From Eudromia elegans (Eukaryota; Chordata; Aves; Tinamiformes; Tinamidae): a DNA stretch of 64,000 nucleotides. Made by a program: the position numbers and the translations under genes. A model generated the notes under the pieces. It worked only from the letters and a program-made list of their open reading frames with translations, made no database searches and had not been told where the DNA came from. This document shows positions 63,747 to 64,000 of the stretch, in pieces; position 1 is the stretch's first letter, and each line of letters starts with the position of its first letter. The stretch lies in assembly GCA_003342815.1 (NCBI GenBank), contig PTEX01000164.1:287748-351747 (forward strand). Reading direction: 5' to 3'.

Positions 63747-64000
63747 ATTTTTGTGGCTGTATCATTAAGTAGTACAGAATGCTTTAGGGGCAATATTGTC
63801 CTTCTAAAATGGAATTAGGCAAATGTTAGGTCATGTAGGGATTGCTTAAACATCTGAGTGGGCTGGCTGAGGGAAGAATAAGTGCAAAGCAGATCAGGAA
63901 ATCAGATTGCAGAAAGTTGTGGAGGTTGTGCTGTCCCATTGAGTAGTATCAATGTCCGTGGTTGGAAATGCCTGGCTCAGGTTTGGCTTGACTTTTCCTC

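Larger units (their letters stand above)
47177..63999 (+). other. NRG3: NRG3 intron, distal part of the window; no gene seen
   Basis: This is AT-rich intron to the end of the window. It holds AT repeats near 50.49 and 61.57 kb, a CA-type repeat near 52.19 kb, GC-richer patches at about 51930-52250 and 54940-55215, a nested inverted repeat near 61.0 kb and a CTCF-like site near 63.74 kb. I searched it for the missing EGF cysteines 5 and 6 and for the NRG3 transmembrane exon and saw neither. Confidence 0.8.

Noticed and set aside
1-64000. CRISPR arrays, tRNA or rRNA genes, operons or other bacterial-type systems
   Set aside because: There is no regular spacer-repeat array, no recognisable tRNA or rRNA and no coding density of a prokaryotic kind. 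The window is vertebrate intronic DNA.
1-64000. Endogenous retrovirus or other virus-like element
   Set aside because: I saw no recognisable gag, pol or env similarity and no paired long terminal repeats. The only reverse transcriptase remnant belongs to CR1, a LINE.

Overview
This window is vertebrate nuclear DNA and almost certainly from a bird. Three fragments of CR1 retrotransposons, the characteristic LINE of birds and other sauropsids, can be recognised. Interspersed repeats I can recognise are otherwise very sparse. The sequence is AT-rich with long gene-free stretches, and the single protein-coding exon is nearly identical to a known vertebrate gene. I cannot name the species.

The gene is NRG3 (neuregulin-3), read on the + strand. 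One exon is present (4049-4178). It encodes the end of the extracellular linker and the first four cysteines of the EGF-like domain, and it is bounded by a textbook acceptor and donor. Bases 1-4048 are the 3' end of the preceding intron. Bases 4179-64000 are the beginning of the next intron, which continues past the window because I find no exon encoding the rest of the EGF domain or the transmembrane segment. The whole window therefore lies inside one very large gene, which agrees with the known huge introns of NRG3.

Layout. 1-1200: AT-rich intron. 1260-2440: GC-rich stretch whose core (1560-1990) meets CpG-island criteria by my count and ends about 2 kb upstream of the exon, making it a candidate alternative promoter. 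4049-4178: NRG3 exon. 4214-4316: two long poly-A tracts just behind the donor. 4317-20640: AT-rich intron with a TAC microsatellite, a splice-flanked candidate cryptic exon (12992-13094) and a perfect 14-bp hairpin (13723-13753). 20685-20900: a second short CpG-rich patch. 28084-28335, 36020-36650 and 37756-38181: CR1 fragments in -, + and - orientation. Further on: GC-richer patches near 29.8, 52.0 and 55.0 kb, a nested inverted repeat near 61.0 kb and a CTCF-like motif near 63.7 kb.

Most open reading frames in the window are short, begin with non-ATG codons or lie in GC-rich or pyrimidine-rich sequence, and they resemble no protein I know. I do not annotate them as genes. I found no convincing undescribed system. 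The best leads are the CpG island upstream of the NRG3 exon, the second CpG patch inside the intron, and the splice-flanked segment that would truncate NRG3 if it were included.
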